The notes below the pieces were generated by a model. The model did not search any database. It saw only the letters and a program-made list of their open reading frames with translations, and was not told the DNA's origin. Positions 53,257 to 61,753 of a stretch of 64,000 bases of DNA are shown here, in pieces. The translations under genes were made by a program, and so were the position numbers. Within the stretch, counting starts at the first letter, position 1. The number at the start of each line of letters is the position of its first letter. The stretch is from RFPW01 sp040401595 (GTDB lineage: Bacteria > Pseudomonadota > Gammaproteobacteria > Burkholderiales > Burkholderiaceae_E): positions 1 to 64,000 of the forward strand of contig JBBAOE010000011.1 of assembly GCA_040401595.1 (NCBI GenBank). Reading direction: 5' to 3'.

Positions 53257-54177
53257 ATGAACCCGTCGGGCAATCCGATCGCGCGCTGGCTGGACTCGGA
53301 TGTTGGCTACAGCCTGCGCAATTCGCCAGTGGCGATCGTGGCAGCCGTTGTCGCCTTTATCTGCCTGTTCTGCGCCCTCTTCGCTGGTTGGGTCGCGCCC
53401 CAGGATCCCTTCGACCTGGCTTCACTGGAGCTCGCCGATGCCCGCCAGCCACCGATATGGCTCGAAGGCGGCAACCCCAAATACTGGCTCGGGACCGATG
53501 ATCAGGGCCGCGACATCCTGTCGGCCGTCATCCACGGGGCGCGGATTTCGCTCGTCGTTGGCCTCACTTCAGTCGTGCTCTCGCTCCTGATCGGCGTCTC
53601 GCTTGGCCTGCTGGCGGGATTTCTGGGTGGCTGGGTCGATGCCCTGCTCATGCGCCTGTGTGATGTCATGCTGAGCTTCCCCGCCATCCTGGTCGCGTTA
53701 CTGATCGCTGGCGTGGGCCGCGCGCTCTTCCCCAACGCCCAAACTCCGGTGGCATTTGGCGTCTTGATTGTGTCGATCACGCTGACCGGCTGGGTTCAAT
53801 ATGCGCGAACGGTGCGGGGCTCGACCTTGGTCGAGCGCGACAAGGAATACGTCCAGGCGGCCCGACTGATTGGCGTACCCCAGCTACGGATCCTGCGCCG
53901 ACATATCCTGCCCAACGTGCTTGGGCCGGTCCTGGTGCTGGCGACGATTCAGGTCGCCACCGCCATCCTCACCGAAGCGACCCTGTCGTTTCTGGGCGTG
54001 GGCGTCCCCCCCACCTCACCGTCTCTTGGCACCCTGATCCGGGTCGGGAACGACTATCTGTTCTCCGGCGAATGGTGGATCACAGTGTTTCCAGGGACTA
54101 TGCTGATCATTATCGCGCTCAGTATCAATTTACTCGGGGATTGGCTGCGCGACGCACTCAATCCCCGGCTGCGGTGA
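53257..54177 (+). CDS. Dipeptide-type ABC transporter permease (DppC-like)
   Basis: 306 residues. RWLDSDVGYSLRNSPVAIVAAVVAFICLFCALFAGWVAPQDPFD at the N-terminus, WLGTDDQGRDILSAVIHGARISLVVG, and the coupling loop VERDKEYVQAARLIGVPQLRILRRHILPNV. It ends NLLGDWLRDALNPRLR, the family norm. ATG 53257 is chosen because it gives the standard N-terminus; the longer frame overlaps dppB. A 24-codon reading frame in the 64-bp gap starts at the dppB stop and runs to this start. Confidence 0.93.
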   Translation: MNPSGNPIARWLDSDVGYSLRNSPVAIVAAVVAFICLFCALFAGWVAPQDPFDLASLELADARQPPIWLEGGNPKYWLGTDDQGRDILSAVIHGARISLVVGLTSVVLSLLIGVSLGLLAGFLGGWVDALLMRLCDVMLSFPAILVALLIAGVGRALFPNAQTPVAFGVLIVSITLTGWVQYARTVRGSTLVERDKEYVQAARLIGVPQLRILRRHILPNVLGPVLVLATIQVATAILTEATLSFLGVGVPPTSPSLGTLIRVGNDYLFSGEWWITVFPGTMLIIIALSINLLGDWLRDALNPRLR

Positions 54178-54182
54178 TCGCC

Positions 54183-55172
54183 ATGAGCCTGCTCGAAGTC
54201 AAGGATCTGGTCGTCGAATTCCCCACCCGCCGCGGTCTGCTGCGCGCACTGGACGGCGTGAGCTTTGCCATTGCCCCTGGCGAAATCCTGGGCGTTGTGG
54301 GGGAATCCGGCGCCGGCAAATCCCTGACCGGCGCTGCGATCATTGGCCTGCTGGATCCACCGGGGCGGATCGCAAGCGGGGAAATCCGCCTTGCCGGTGA
54401 ACGGATTGACCAATGCTCCGAGGTCGAGTTGCGCGCCATCCGCGGTCGCCGGATCGGCGCCATTTTTCAAGATCCCCTGGCATCGCTCGACCCGCTCTAC
54501 AGCGTCGGCCAGCAACTGATCGAGACCATCCGGACCCATTTGCCGATGACCGAAGGGCAAGCCCGTCAGCGCGCGATCGAACTGCTGGAGGAAACCGGTA
54601 TCCCCGCCCCCGGCGAACGGATCAACCACTATCCGCACCAATTCAGCGGTGGGATGCGCCAGCGGGTCGTGATCGCGCTGGCGCTCGCCGCTCAGCCACA
54701 GCTGGTCATCGCCGATGAGCCGACCACAGCGCTCGACGTCTCCATTCAGGCCCAGGTCATCGGGCTGCTGAAACGGATTTGCCATGACCGTGGCGCCGCA
54801 GTCATGCTGATCACCCATGACATGGGCGTGATCGCAGAGACCTGCGATCGGGTCGCCGTCATGTACGCCGGGCGAATTGTCGAGATCGGGCCGGTCCAAC
54901 AAGTCATCCATGCGCCGGCCCACCCGTATACGATGGGATTGATGGCCTCGATCCCCGATCTGGAGACCGACCGCGAACGCCTGGCCCAGATCGATGGCGC
55001 CATGCCCCGACTCGATGCGATTCCATCAGGTTGCGCCTTCCACCCCCGTTGCCCCCGCACGCTTGAGCGATGCCGGCGCGAACGCCCCGAACTGATGGCA
55101 GCGGGCTCCACCCGGGCAGCATGCTGGCTGCATGCGACCGAGGCTGCGGCTGAGGCTGAGGCTGCGCAATGA
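54183..55172 (+). CDS. Dipeptide-type ABC transporter ATPase (DppD-like)
   Basis: 329 residues. Walker A GVVGESGAGKSLTG, Q-loop AIFQDPLASLDPLYSVG, signature QFSGGMRQRVVIALAL, Walker B LVIADEPTTALD. The C-terminal oligopeptide/nickel ABC tail contains the Cys cluster SGCAFHPRCPRTLERCRRERPEL, which binds a [4Fe-4S] cluster in DppD-type subunits. It starts 5 bp after dppC and overlaps the next gene by 4 nt. Confidence 0.94.
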   Translation: MSLLEVKDLVVEFPTRRGLLRALDGVSFAIAPGEILGVVGESGAGKSLTGAAIIGLLDPPGRIASGEIRLAGERIDQCSEVELRAIRGRRIGAIFQDPLASLDPLYSVGQQLIETIRTHLPMTEGQARQRAIELLEETGIPAPGERINHYPHQFSGGMRQRVVIALALAAQPQLVIADEPTTALDVSIQAQVIGLLKRICHDRGAAVMLITHDMGVIAETCDRVAVMYAGRIVEIGPVQQVIHAPAHPYTMGLMASIPDLETDRERLAQIDGAMPRLDAIPSGCAFHPRCPRTLERCRRERPELMAAGSTRAACWLHATEAAAEAEAAQ

Positions 55173-56257
55173 ATTCAACCCACATGGACACCCCGACGGC
55201 GAGCCCCCTCTCCCCCAGCAACGCGGCACAGCCCGGCGAATCACTCGTGCGGGTGGAAGGCCTCAGCAAGACCTTCGATCTCTCGGCCTCCTGGTTGAGC
55301 CGTCTGCTCAGCGGTCGTCAGGCAAGCCTGCTGCGCGCGGTTGACGGGGTCAGCTTCACGATTCCACGCGGCGCCACGCTGGCCCTGGTGGGCGAATCCG
55401 GCTGCGGAAAAAGTACGCTCGCCCGATTGCTGGTGGGTCTGCACCAGCCCTCCAGCGGGAAGGTCCTGTTCGACGGAGCCGATGTCCATCAATCCATTCG
55501 TAACGACGCGAACGGTGCACTCGCACGCCAACTGCGCCAGCGGGTACAGATGATTTTCCAGGACCCGTATGCCAGCCTCGACCCACGCTGGACGGTGGGC
55601 GAAATCGTGGCGGAGCCCCTGCTGGAGCATGGGCTGGCAAGCCCCGGGCCCGAATTAGAGGACCGTGTCGGTGCGCTCTTGCAATCCGTGGGGCTCTCGG
55701 GCTCAGACCGTGCCCGTTTCCCGCACCAGTTCAGCGGTGGCCAGCGCCAGCGTATTTCAATCGCCCGCGCACTCGCTACCGAACCGGATTTCCTGGTTTG
55801 TGACGAACCGACCTCGGCGCTCGACGTCTCCGTGCAGGCACAGGTCCTGAACCTGATGCGCGATCTTCAACGCGAGCGTGGCCTGACCTATCTGTTCATC
55901 TCGCACAATCTGGCCGTCGTGCGCTACGTCAGCGATTCGGTGGGCGTCATGTATCTGGGCCGGCTGGTGGAGTGGGCGCCAAAGGCGCGCCTCTTCGCAA
56001 GCCCCCGGCATCCGTACACGCGCATGCTGCTCGATGCAATCCCCAAGCTGCGCGATACGGGCCGATCCCGCACCCCCGTGCAAGGCGAAGTCCCCGACCC
56101 GCTCGACCCGCCAACAGGCTGCGCGTTTCATCCGCGCTGCCCATCGGCGAACGAACGCTGCCGGCGCGAACGCCCAATCCTGATCGGCGATGAAACGGGG
56201 GTCAATGCCGGCCGCGTTGCCTGCCACGCGGTCGAGGAAGGCCGACTATCGGGTTAG
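55169..56257 (+). CDS. Dipeptide-type ABC transporter ATPase (DppF-like)
   Basis: 362 residues. Walker A ALVGESGCGKSTLARLLVGL, Q-loop MIFQDPYASLDPRWTVGEIVAEPL, signature QFSGGQRQRISIARAL, Walker B FLVCDEPTSALD. The C-terminal tail TGCAFHPRCPSANERCRRERPIL has a Cys cluster like its partner. The first 28 residues are a Ser/Pro-rich leader before VRVEGLSKTF; a later start is possible. It ends the importer operon, convergent with the P-type ATPase. Confidence 0.94.
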   Translation: MNSTHMDTPTASPLSPSNAAQPGESLVRVEGLSKTFDLSASWLSRLLSGRQASLLRAVDGVSFTIPRGATLALVGESGCGKSTLARLLVGLHQPSSGKVLFDGADVHQSIRNDANGALARQLRQRVQMIFQDPYASLDPRWTVGEIVAEPLLEHGLASPGPELEDRVGALLQSVGLSGSDRARFPHQFSGGQRQRISIARALATEPDFLVCDEPTSALDVSVQAQVLNLMRDLQRERGLTYLFISHNLAVVRYVSDSVGVMYLGRLVEWAPKARLFASPRHPYTRMLLDAIPKLRDTGRSRTPVQGEVPDPLDPPTGCAFHPRCPSANERCRRERPILIGDETGVNAGRVACHAVEEGRLSG

Positions 56258-56277
56258 GCGAGGAGGTCAGGATCGGT

Positions 56278-58716
56278 TCAGCGAAACCGGAACAACTGCG
56301 CCAGCGGCTCCCAGGCGAGTACGGCGGCCAGACCCCCCAGAGTGCCCATCACGACCAGGGGCATGGCCAAGCCGACCTTGCGAAAGCCACCCCGATGAAC
56401 CAGGATCAACGCTAGGTTGCTCAAGACCAGCACCGTGAACACACTCGCCCGGGTCTGCCCCTCGGATCCTGCGCCTCGGGCGAGCAGCCACCAGCAAGCC
56501 AGAGCCAGGCATAAGACAAACCCGCCATGAAGCATGGCGCGACGCACCTGATGCCATTCGATCAGGGCACTGTGGACCGATCGGGGTGGTCGGGACATCG
56601 CTTTGGCGGAGAGCGGAATGGCCTCAAACACCAGCGCACAGGCCGGGTCGATCACCAATTCGAGAAATGCAATATGGGCGGGCAACATCAACACCGGCCC
56701 ACCGACAACGAGCGGCACCAATGCCAGACCAGCGATCGGCAGGTGGACCGCGACGAGATATCCGGCGGCTCGACGCAAATTATCAAAGATGCGTCGCCCT
56801 TCCCGAACGGCTTCGACCAATGACCCAAAATCGTCGTCGGCCAGCACCAGATCGGAGGCTTCTCGGGCCACATCGGTCCCCCGCCGACCCATGGCTACCC
56901 CCACGTCGGCGGCCCGTAATGCCGGTGCATCATTGACCCCGTCACCGGTCATCCCGACAACGGCGCCCTGCGCGCGCAGTGCTTGCATGATTCGCAGCTT
57001 GTGGGCGGGATTGGCCCGAGCAATCACCTGGGTATCGGCCAGGACCCGAGCGAGCCCGGCATCATCCAGGGCATCCACCGTCGCGCCCATTAGAAGCCCG
57101 TCTCCCCTGGCGCTCACTGCATTGGGCGCTGCTGGGTCACCGGGGATGCGGGCTCGTTGCGCGAACAACCCGGCCTGGGTCGCAATGGCTCTGGCCGTCG
57201 CCGGATGGTCGCCCGTGATCATCACCACGCGGATGCCGGCGCTCAAACAATCTACCACCGCCTGCGGTACCCCCGGACGCAGCGGGTCGGCCAGCCCCAG
57301 CAGCCCCAGCCACTCGAATGCATAGTCGTGGGCAATCACGGGCAGCGGGGAATCCGCGCCGAAGTCTCCGGAATGCGTACTCGATGCGCGCGCTACGCCG
57401 AGCACCCGCAAGCCCTCCCCAGCCATGGCTGTGACCTGGGCCTCGATGGCTGCTAACTCGGTAGCCTCAAGATGACAGAGTTGAGCAATGGCCTCGGGTG
57501 CCCCCTTGGCTGCGATCACACGGGCACCGGTTCGCGGGTGTTGCCAGACCTGGGACATCGCAAGCAAACTGGGCGATAGCGGATAGGCATGGAGCAACAC
57601 CCACTCCGACCAACGCTCCCCCGGTCGATCCGGATCTACGTCCTCGCATGGCATGGCCCGGATGGCCCGCTCCATGGGATCGAAGGGATCGATTCGGGTT
57701 GCGAGGACCGCGTGGATAACCAGGCGCTGGGTCGCTGCCGGCGAAGCGACGGGTGAGAACAGCTGCTGTACCGACATTCGGTTTTCAGTCAGGGTGCCGG
57801 TCTTATCGACGCACAACACCCCCACAGAGCCCAGCGTTTCGATCGCGGACAGGCGACGCACCAGAACCTGACGCTGCGACAGACGCAAGGCCCCGAGCGC
57901 CATGAACACCGTCAGCACGACGGGCAACTCTTGCGGTAGCAAGGCCATGGCCAGCGCCAACCCGCCCAGCAAACCACCGACCCAATCACCGCGCAGGAAC
58001 ATCCAGGCAAGGCTGGTTGCGAGGCACAGGAGCCCGACCACGATGGCGATGCGCTTCACCCAAAAGGCGGTCAGGCGCTGCAGCGGGCTCGTCACCGGAT
58101 TCGCATGCGACAGCCCGGCACCAATCTGGCCCATCGCGGTGCGCACGCCCGTGGCCGAAACCCGCATCCGACCCTGCCCGCTCACCACCAGGGTCCCGCC
58201 CGACACGGCCTCCCCCAGGGTCTTGGAAACAGCGACCGACTCACCGCTCAAGGACGATTCATCGACCGCGAGCCCGACAGCGTCGAGCAAGTTGCCATCG
58301 GCAGGTACCCGATCACCTTCCCCCAGGATCACGAGATCGCCCACAACCACCTCATGCCCGGGGATCCGGATCGGTGGGTCGTTGGCCTGGCCATCGCCTC
58401 GGACCACGAGTGCGCGCGGCGCCGACAAGTCCCGCAGCGCCTCCAGCGCACGCTCGGCACGATGATTCTGGACCACCGTCAGCAAGATCACGATGATCGC
58501 GAAGCCGAGTAGCAACGCCGCTTCTGCAGCGTCCCCCAGAAAAAAATAGGCCAAGCCGCATAACAGCAGCAGGAGCAGCATCGGCTCACGCAGGACTTCG
58601 CCCAGCAGCGCCCACCAGGCCCGGCGTTGGGCGTCGGGTAGCGCATTGGGGCCGTCCGCTCGCAGCCTCGCTTGAGCCTCTGCCTGGGTCAGACCGGTGG
58701 GGTCTGGCTCAGGCAT
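56278..58716 (-). CDS. Cation-translocating P-type ATPase (P2-type)
   Basis: 812 residues. The actuator loop reads LSGES (156-160; TGES in most pumps), the helix-4 motif is PQELP (261-265, where Ca pumps have PEGLP), and the phosphorylation site is DKTGT (Asp304). TGDHP (501-505) and GDGVNDAP (591-598) complete the catalytic core. About 8-10 membrane helices. The N-terminus GLTQAEAQARLRADGPNALP is that of P2 pumps (Ca, Mg or Na/K types), without heavy-metal domains, so divalent or alkali cations are likelier than copper or zinc. The variant motifs make the ion uncertain. It lies between the Dpp-like operon and ubiJ. Confidence 0.92.
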   Translation of the reverse strand: MPEPDPTGLTQAEAQARLRADGPNALPDAQRRAWWALLGEVLREPMLLLLLLCGLAYFFLGDAAEAALLLGFAIIVILLTVVQNHRAERALEALRDLSAPRALVVRGDGQANDPPIRIPGHEVVVGDLVILGEGDRVPADGNLLDAVGLAVDESSLSGESVAVSKTLGEAVSGGTLVVSGQGRMRVSATGVRTAMGQIGAGLSHANPVTSPLQRLTAFWVKRIAIVVGLLCLATSLAWMFLRGDWVGGLLGGLALAMALLPQELPVVLTVFMALGALRLSQRQVLVRRLSAIETLGSVGVLCVDKTGTLTENRMSVQQLFSPVASPAATQRLVIHAVLATRIDPFDPMERAIRAMPCEDVDPDRPGERWSEWVLLHAYPLSPSLLAMSQVWQHPRTGARVIAAKGAPEAIAQLCHLEATELAAIEAQVTAMAGEGLRVLGVARASSTHSGDFGADSPLPVIAHDYAFEWLGLLGLADPLRPGVPQAVVDCLSAGIRVVMITGDHPATARAIATQAGLFAQRARIPGDPAAPNAVSARGDGLLMGATVDALDDAGLARVLADTQVIARANPAHKLRIMQALRAQGAVVGMTGDGVNDAPALRAADVGVAMGRRGTDVAREASDLVLADDDFGSLVEAVREGRRIFDNLRRAAGYLVAVHLPIAGLALVPLVVGGPVLMLPAHIAFLELVIDPACALVFEAIPLSAKAMSRPPRSVHSALIEWHQVRRAMLHGGFVLCLALACWWLLARGAGSEGQTRASVFTVLVLSNLALILVHRGGFRKVGLAMPLVVMGTLGGLAAVLAWEPLAQLFRFR

Positions 58717-58732
58717 TCAGTCACTCCCTGCG

Positions 58733-59362
58733 CTAGCGCCCCAACGTCTGGAGACGCTCGACCCGCTTGGCCGTGCGTTCAACGTCGTCACGCAGCCGTC
58801 GAAGGTCATCCCGCAGGGCTTCGAATGCCGGGCGATCAACCAGCGCGCCTTCCTCATGAATCAGCCATTGCAGGGTTGCGGTCCGGACACGATCCACCAG
58901 ATCCCGGCCACCCGTCGCGGCGGAACGCACGGTTTCGCCCATCCGGTGGGCCGCCAGATCACCAATCACCCGCGAAAGGTCTTCTTCCACATCCCAGCGT
59001 AATTGTCGGGCCAAACCTGCGATGGCGGTGGCCAGAGCAGCATCCCCCTCGATCCGGACCCTGCGCATCGCGCCCGCACTCCCGTCGCGCAGAAAATCAA
59101 ACGCCAGATCCGGAGAAATTTCGATCTGCAAGGACACCCGGGGAGGCTCCGTGGCACCCGGGCTGAGTCGTCCATCCTCAAGGACGGTGAAATCCACCGC
59201 CAGGTGATCGGCCATCCGAGCCAGAGGCCCCGTTGGCACGATCCGGAAGACCGCACCTTGGTGAAGCGCGAGTGCGGCCCGGGCGGAGGGTTGCTGCTCA
59301 AGCAAGTGATTGATCGCAGAGGCGACCACCCCCGCACCCCATGGATTGAAAAACGCGTTCAT
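58733..59362 (-). CDS. ubiJ: Ubiquinone biosynthesis accessory factor UbiJ (SCP2 domain)
   Basis: A 209-residue protein with an SCP2 sterol-carrier-like domain (residues about 14-110, INHLLEQQPSARAALALHQGAVFRIVPTGPLARMADHLAVDFTVLEDG) and a C-terminal coiled coil (FEALRDDLRRLRDDVERTAKRVERLQTLGR). UbiJ holds lipid intermediates in the soluble Ubi complex. ubiE lies one gene upstream on the same strand, which supports the assignment. ubiB, often next to ubiJ, is not here. It overlaps the end of the Tim44-like gene by 4 nt. Confidence 0.9.
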   Translation of the reverse strand: MNAFFNPWGAGVVASAINHLLEQQPSARAALALHQGAVFRIVPTGPLARMADHLAVDFTVLEDGRLSPGATEPPRVSLQIEISPDLAFDFLRDGSAGAMRRVRIEGDAALATAIAGLARQLRWDVEEDLSRVIGDLAAHRMGETVRSAATGGRDLVDRVRTATLQWLIHEEGALVDRPAFEALRDDLRRLRDDVERTAKRVERLQTLGR

Positions 59363-60432
59363 CCCTGATTCTGGATGCCCACGAGAAGCCAGCCCGAACT
59401 GCCATCACGAGGCTTAGCCAACTGCCAAACTTCATCGAAATGCACCGGCTCACTGCCGGGGGCCTCCCGGACCAAGCCATGGAAACGGATACTCGCGGTG
59501 TACTCATCCACATCGGTCTGAACCTCGAGCAGATCGCTCTCGAGCTGAACAACCTCAGTGACGTTACTCGCTCCGTGGCGATCGTCGATCTGACGGCGCA
59601 ATTCCTCGAACACCTCTGTGCTGGCCACCTCACGCAAGGTATTCAGATCCGAGTGGTCGAANNNNNNNNNNNNNNNNNNNNNNNNNNNNNNNNNNNNNNN
59701 NNNNNNNNNNNNNNNNNNNNNNNNNNNNNNNNNNNNNNNNNNNNNNNNNNNNNNNNNNNNNGGCATCGCGAGATCACGCTGCGACGTGGTACCACCCAGC
59801 CAGGACTGTCCGGGATGACCGGCCACATTAGGCTCGGCGCGCGATCGATCGAAGTGGGCCGAGGGCATCTGCGCCATCTGGCGCCGCCGCAGGAACGCAG
59901 TGACCAGGGTCAGGATCAGAAGACCGGCCAGTGCGATGCCCAGAACCCCGGCGAGTTCGGACGACACCCCCATCCAAGACGCCAGCGCGGCAATGCCCAA
60001 GCCCACAGCAGCAGCGCCGAGCATCCGTTTCCAGGGCGAGGCAGGCGCTGCCACTGGCGCCGGTGCACCGGGTCGATTGAGTCCGCCGGGCTGACCGGCC
60101 GGAACTGGCGCAGCCGCGTTCGTCGGGGCACCGGGGGAACCCGCCGGCGCAGTCGGACTGGCTGGCGCCGGGGGCGTGGCGCTGCGCTGGGCACCTGTCG
60201 CGCCGCTCGGGCTCTGCGTCGGCCGTCCGAACGAACCACCGCCCCCCAAGCGCTTGGCTTCTGCGGGCAATGCGACCACCGATAACACGACGAGCGCGGC
60301 GGCCAGAGTCCGACTCAGAGCCCCCCGAATCGGGCTAGGTTCGAACCGCTGGCTGGAAGTCGGAGTGCGGGGGCCAGACAAGCAATGCCCCGACGAATCG
60401 GGCAAAGACTGGGCAGTTGGCGTTGGTCGCAT
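59359..60432 (-). CDS. Tim44-like domain protein, interrupted by an assembly gap
   Basis: The ATG (AGGAGAT upstream) opens a membrane protein with a hydrophobic segment (TLAAALVVLSVVALPAEA), a Gly/Ser/Pro/Ala-rich stretch (KRLGGGGSFGRPTQSPSG), a second helix pair and a Met/Gln-rich linker. After 100 unknown bases (59662-59761) comes the Tim44 domain (FDHSDLNTLREVASTEVFEELRRQIDDR...ASIRFHGLVREAPGSEPVHFDEVWQLAKP). Both flanks read in one frame if the gap counts as 100, but that length is nominal. Role unknown; conserved next to ubiJ and ubiE in betaproteobacteria. Confidence 0.88.
   Translation of the reverse strand: MRPTPTAQSLPDSSGHCLSGPRTPTSSQRFEPSPIRGALSRTLAAALVVLSVVALPAEAKRLGGGGSFGRPTQSPSGATGAQRSATPPAPASPTAPAGSPGAPTNAAAPVPAGQPGGLNRPGAPAPVAAPASPWKRMLGAAAVGLGIAALASWMGVSSELAGVLGIALAGLLILTLVTAFLRRRQMAQMPSAHFDRSRAEPNVAGHPGQSWLGGTTSQRDLAMXXXXXXXXXXXXXXXXXXXXXXXXXXXXXXXXXXFDHSDLNTLREVASTEVFEELRRQIDDRHGASNVTEVVQLESDLLEVQTDVDEYTASIRFHGLVREAPGSEPVHFDEVWQLAKPRDGSSGWLLVGIQNQG
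59662..59761. other. Assembly gap (100 N) inside the Tim44-like gene
   Basis: The nominal 100-base gap has different sequence at its two edges, unlike the second gap, so bases are truly missing here. The lost part is the start of the Tim44 domain. Confidence 0.98.
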
Positions 60433-60495
60433 GAAAGATCTCCTGAAAATCGATAGCTTCGCGTGATTGTGGCCTGGATGAGTCGCAACGACGGG

Positions 60496-61245
60496 TTAAA
60501 ACCGTACACCCTCGTGCAGGGCGGCAACCCCGCCGGTGAGATTGAACCATCGCACCTGGCCAAGCCCCGCAGTTTCGAGCATTGCGCCCAGCGTTTCCTG
60601 ATCCGGATGCATCCGGATGGATTCGGCCAGATAGCGATAGCTTTCGGCATCGCCAGCAACCCGCGCACCCAGTCGGGGTAAGACCTGAAATGAATACAGA
60701 TCATAGACCCGCTCCAGCGGTTGCCAGACCCGGGAAAATTCCAGCACCAGCAGGCGCCCGCCCGGACGCAGGACCCGGCGCATCTCGGCCAGTGCGCGGT
60801 CTTTGTGGGTCATGTTACGCAGGCCAAATGCAACCGTCACCAGATCAAAGTGACGGTCGGGGAAGGGGAGCTTCTCCGCATCGCACTGTGCGACCGGAAT
60901 TTCGAGTCCGGCATCGATCATGCGGTCGCGCCCGCGGCCGAGCATAGCCGGATTGATGTCGGTCAGCCAGACCTCGCCAGCGCCCCCCACCTTGCGGGCA
61001 AATTCGCGGGCCAGATCGCCAGTGCCACCGGCAATATCGAGAACACGCATCCCCGGGCGCACGGCCGCCCGCCCCACTGTGAACGCTTTCCAGAGGCGAT
61101 GCAGGCCGCCCGACATCAGATCGTTCATCAGGTCATATCGATTAGCGACCGATCCGAAGACCTCGGCGACGCGGTCAGCCTTGGTTTCAAGTGGAACCGA
61201 CTCATAGCCGAAATGCGTCGTGCCGCCGCTGTTGGTTTGCTTCAT
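60496..61245 (-). CDS. ubiE: Ubiquinone/menaquinone biosynthesis methyltransferase UbiE
   Basis: A 249-residue SAM methyltransferase that C-methylates the quinone ring in ubiquinone (and menaquinone) synthesis. It has FGYESVPLETKADRVAEVFGSVANRYDLMNDLMSGGLHRLWK, SAM motif VLDIAGGTGDLA, VWLTDINPAML, and the family motifs FGLRNMTHKDRALAEMRRVLRPGGRLLVLEFS and DLYSFQVLPRLG...YRYLAESIRMHPDQETLGAML. Its ATG overlaps the stop of the upstream DUF971 gene by 1 nt; a GTG lies one codon earlier. Confidence 0.97.
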   Translation of the reverse strand: MKQTNSGGTTHFGYESVPLETKADRVAEVFGSVANRYDLMNDLMSGGLHRLWKAFTVGRAAVRPGMRVLDIAGGTGDLAREFARKVGGAGEVWLTDINPAMLGRGRDRMIDAGLEIPVAQCDAEKLPFPDRHFDLVTVAFGLRNMTHKDRALAEMRRVLRPGGRLLVLEFSRVWQPLERVYDLYSFQVLPRLGARVAGDAESYRYLAESIRMHPDQETLGAMLETAGLGQVRWFNLTGGVAALHEGVRF

Positions 61246-61739
61246 CACGGACGCTTGCGAGAGAGCGCGGCCCCAAACGCAGGTGCAGCAGACGTCGTAG
61301 CAGCCGAGGCAGGGGCAGCCGCAGGTTTGGCGTCACCACAGGCGCGCGCCGGGGCCGGTGGCGCAGCGAGCGCGGGATCGCGGCTGGCGCCGGCAGCATC
61401 GAGCCGCGCAAGGTAGTCGGCCCACAAGGCCTCCTGCTCCCGGCCCAGGCGATACAACAGGTCCCAGGAATAGATTCCGCTGAAATGTCCGTCCGAGAAC
61501 TGAGGCTGGATCGCGTAGTGGCCGACTGGTTCGATCGCATCGATGGCCACATCGCGCTTCCCAACCTGAAGCACCTCCTGCCCGGGGCCATGACCGCGGA
61601 CCTCGGCCGACGGGGAGTAGACGCGCAGGAACTCGCTGGGCAAGCGGAAAATGAATCCGTCGCCGAACTCCACCTCCAGAACGCAGGAAACCTTATGCAA
61701 AACAATGCGGGTGGGAACGAGCATCGGGGTCTGTGACAT
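61245..61739 (-). CDS. DUF971 (gamma-butyrobetaine-hydroxylase N-terminal-like) protein
   Basis: 164 residues. The DUF971 fold occupies about 10-115: TRIVLHKVSCVLEVEFGDGFIFRLPSEFLRVYSPSAEVRGH, then VAIDAIEPVGHYAIQPQFSDGHFSGIYSWDLLYRLG. A low-complexity Ala/Pro tail of about 40 residues follows. Function is not established for stand-alone members. It is translationally coupled to ubiE. Confidence 0.92.
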   Translation of the reverse strand: MSQTPMLVPTRIVLHKVSCVLEVEFGDGFIFRLPSEFLRVYSPSAEVRGHGPGQEVLQVGKRDVAIDAIEPVGHYAIQPQFSDGHFSGIYSWDLLYRLGREQEALWADYLARLDAAGASRDPALAAPPAPARACGDAKPAAAPASAATTSAAPAFGAALSRKRP

Positions 61740-61753
61740 CGGAGCCTAGAGGA

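Noticed and set aside
59662..59761. First N gap as another contig-overlap artefact
   Set aside because: The bases flanking this gap are not the same, so unlike the second gap it hides real sequence.
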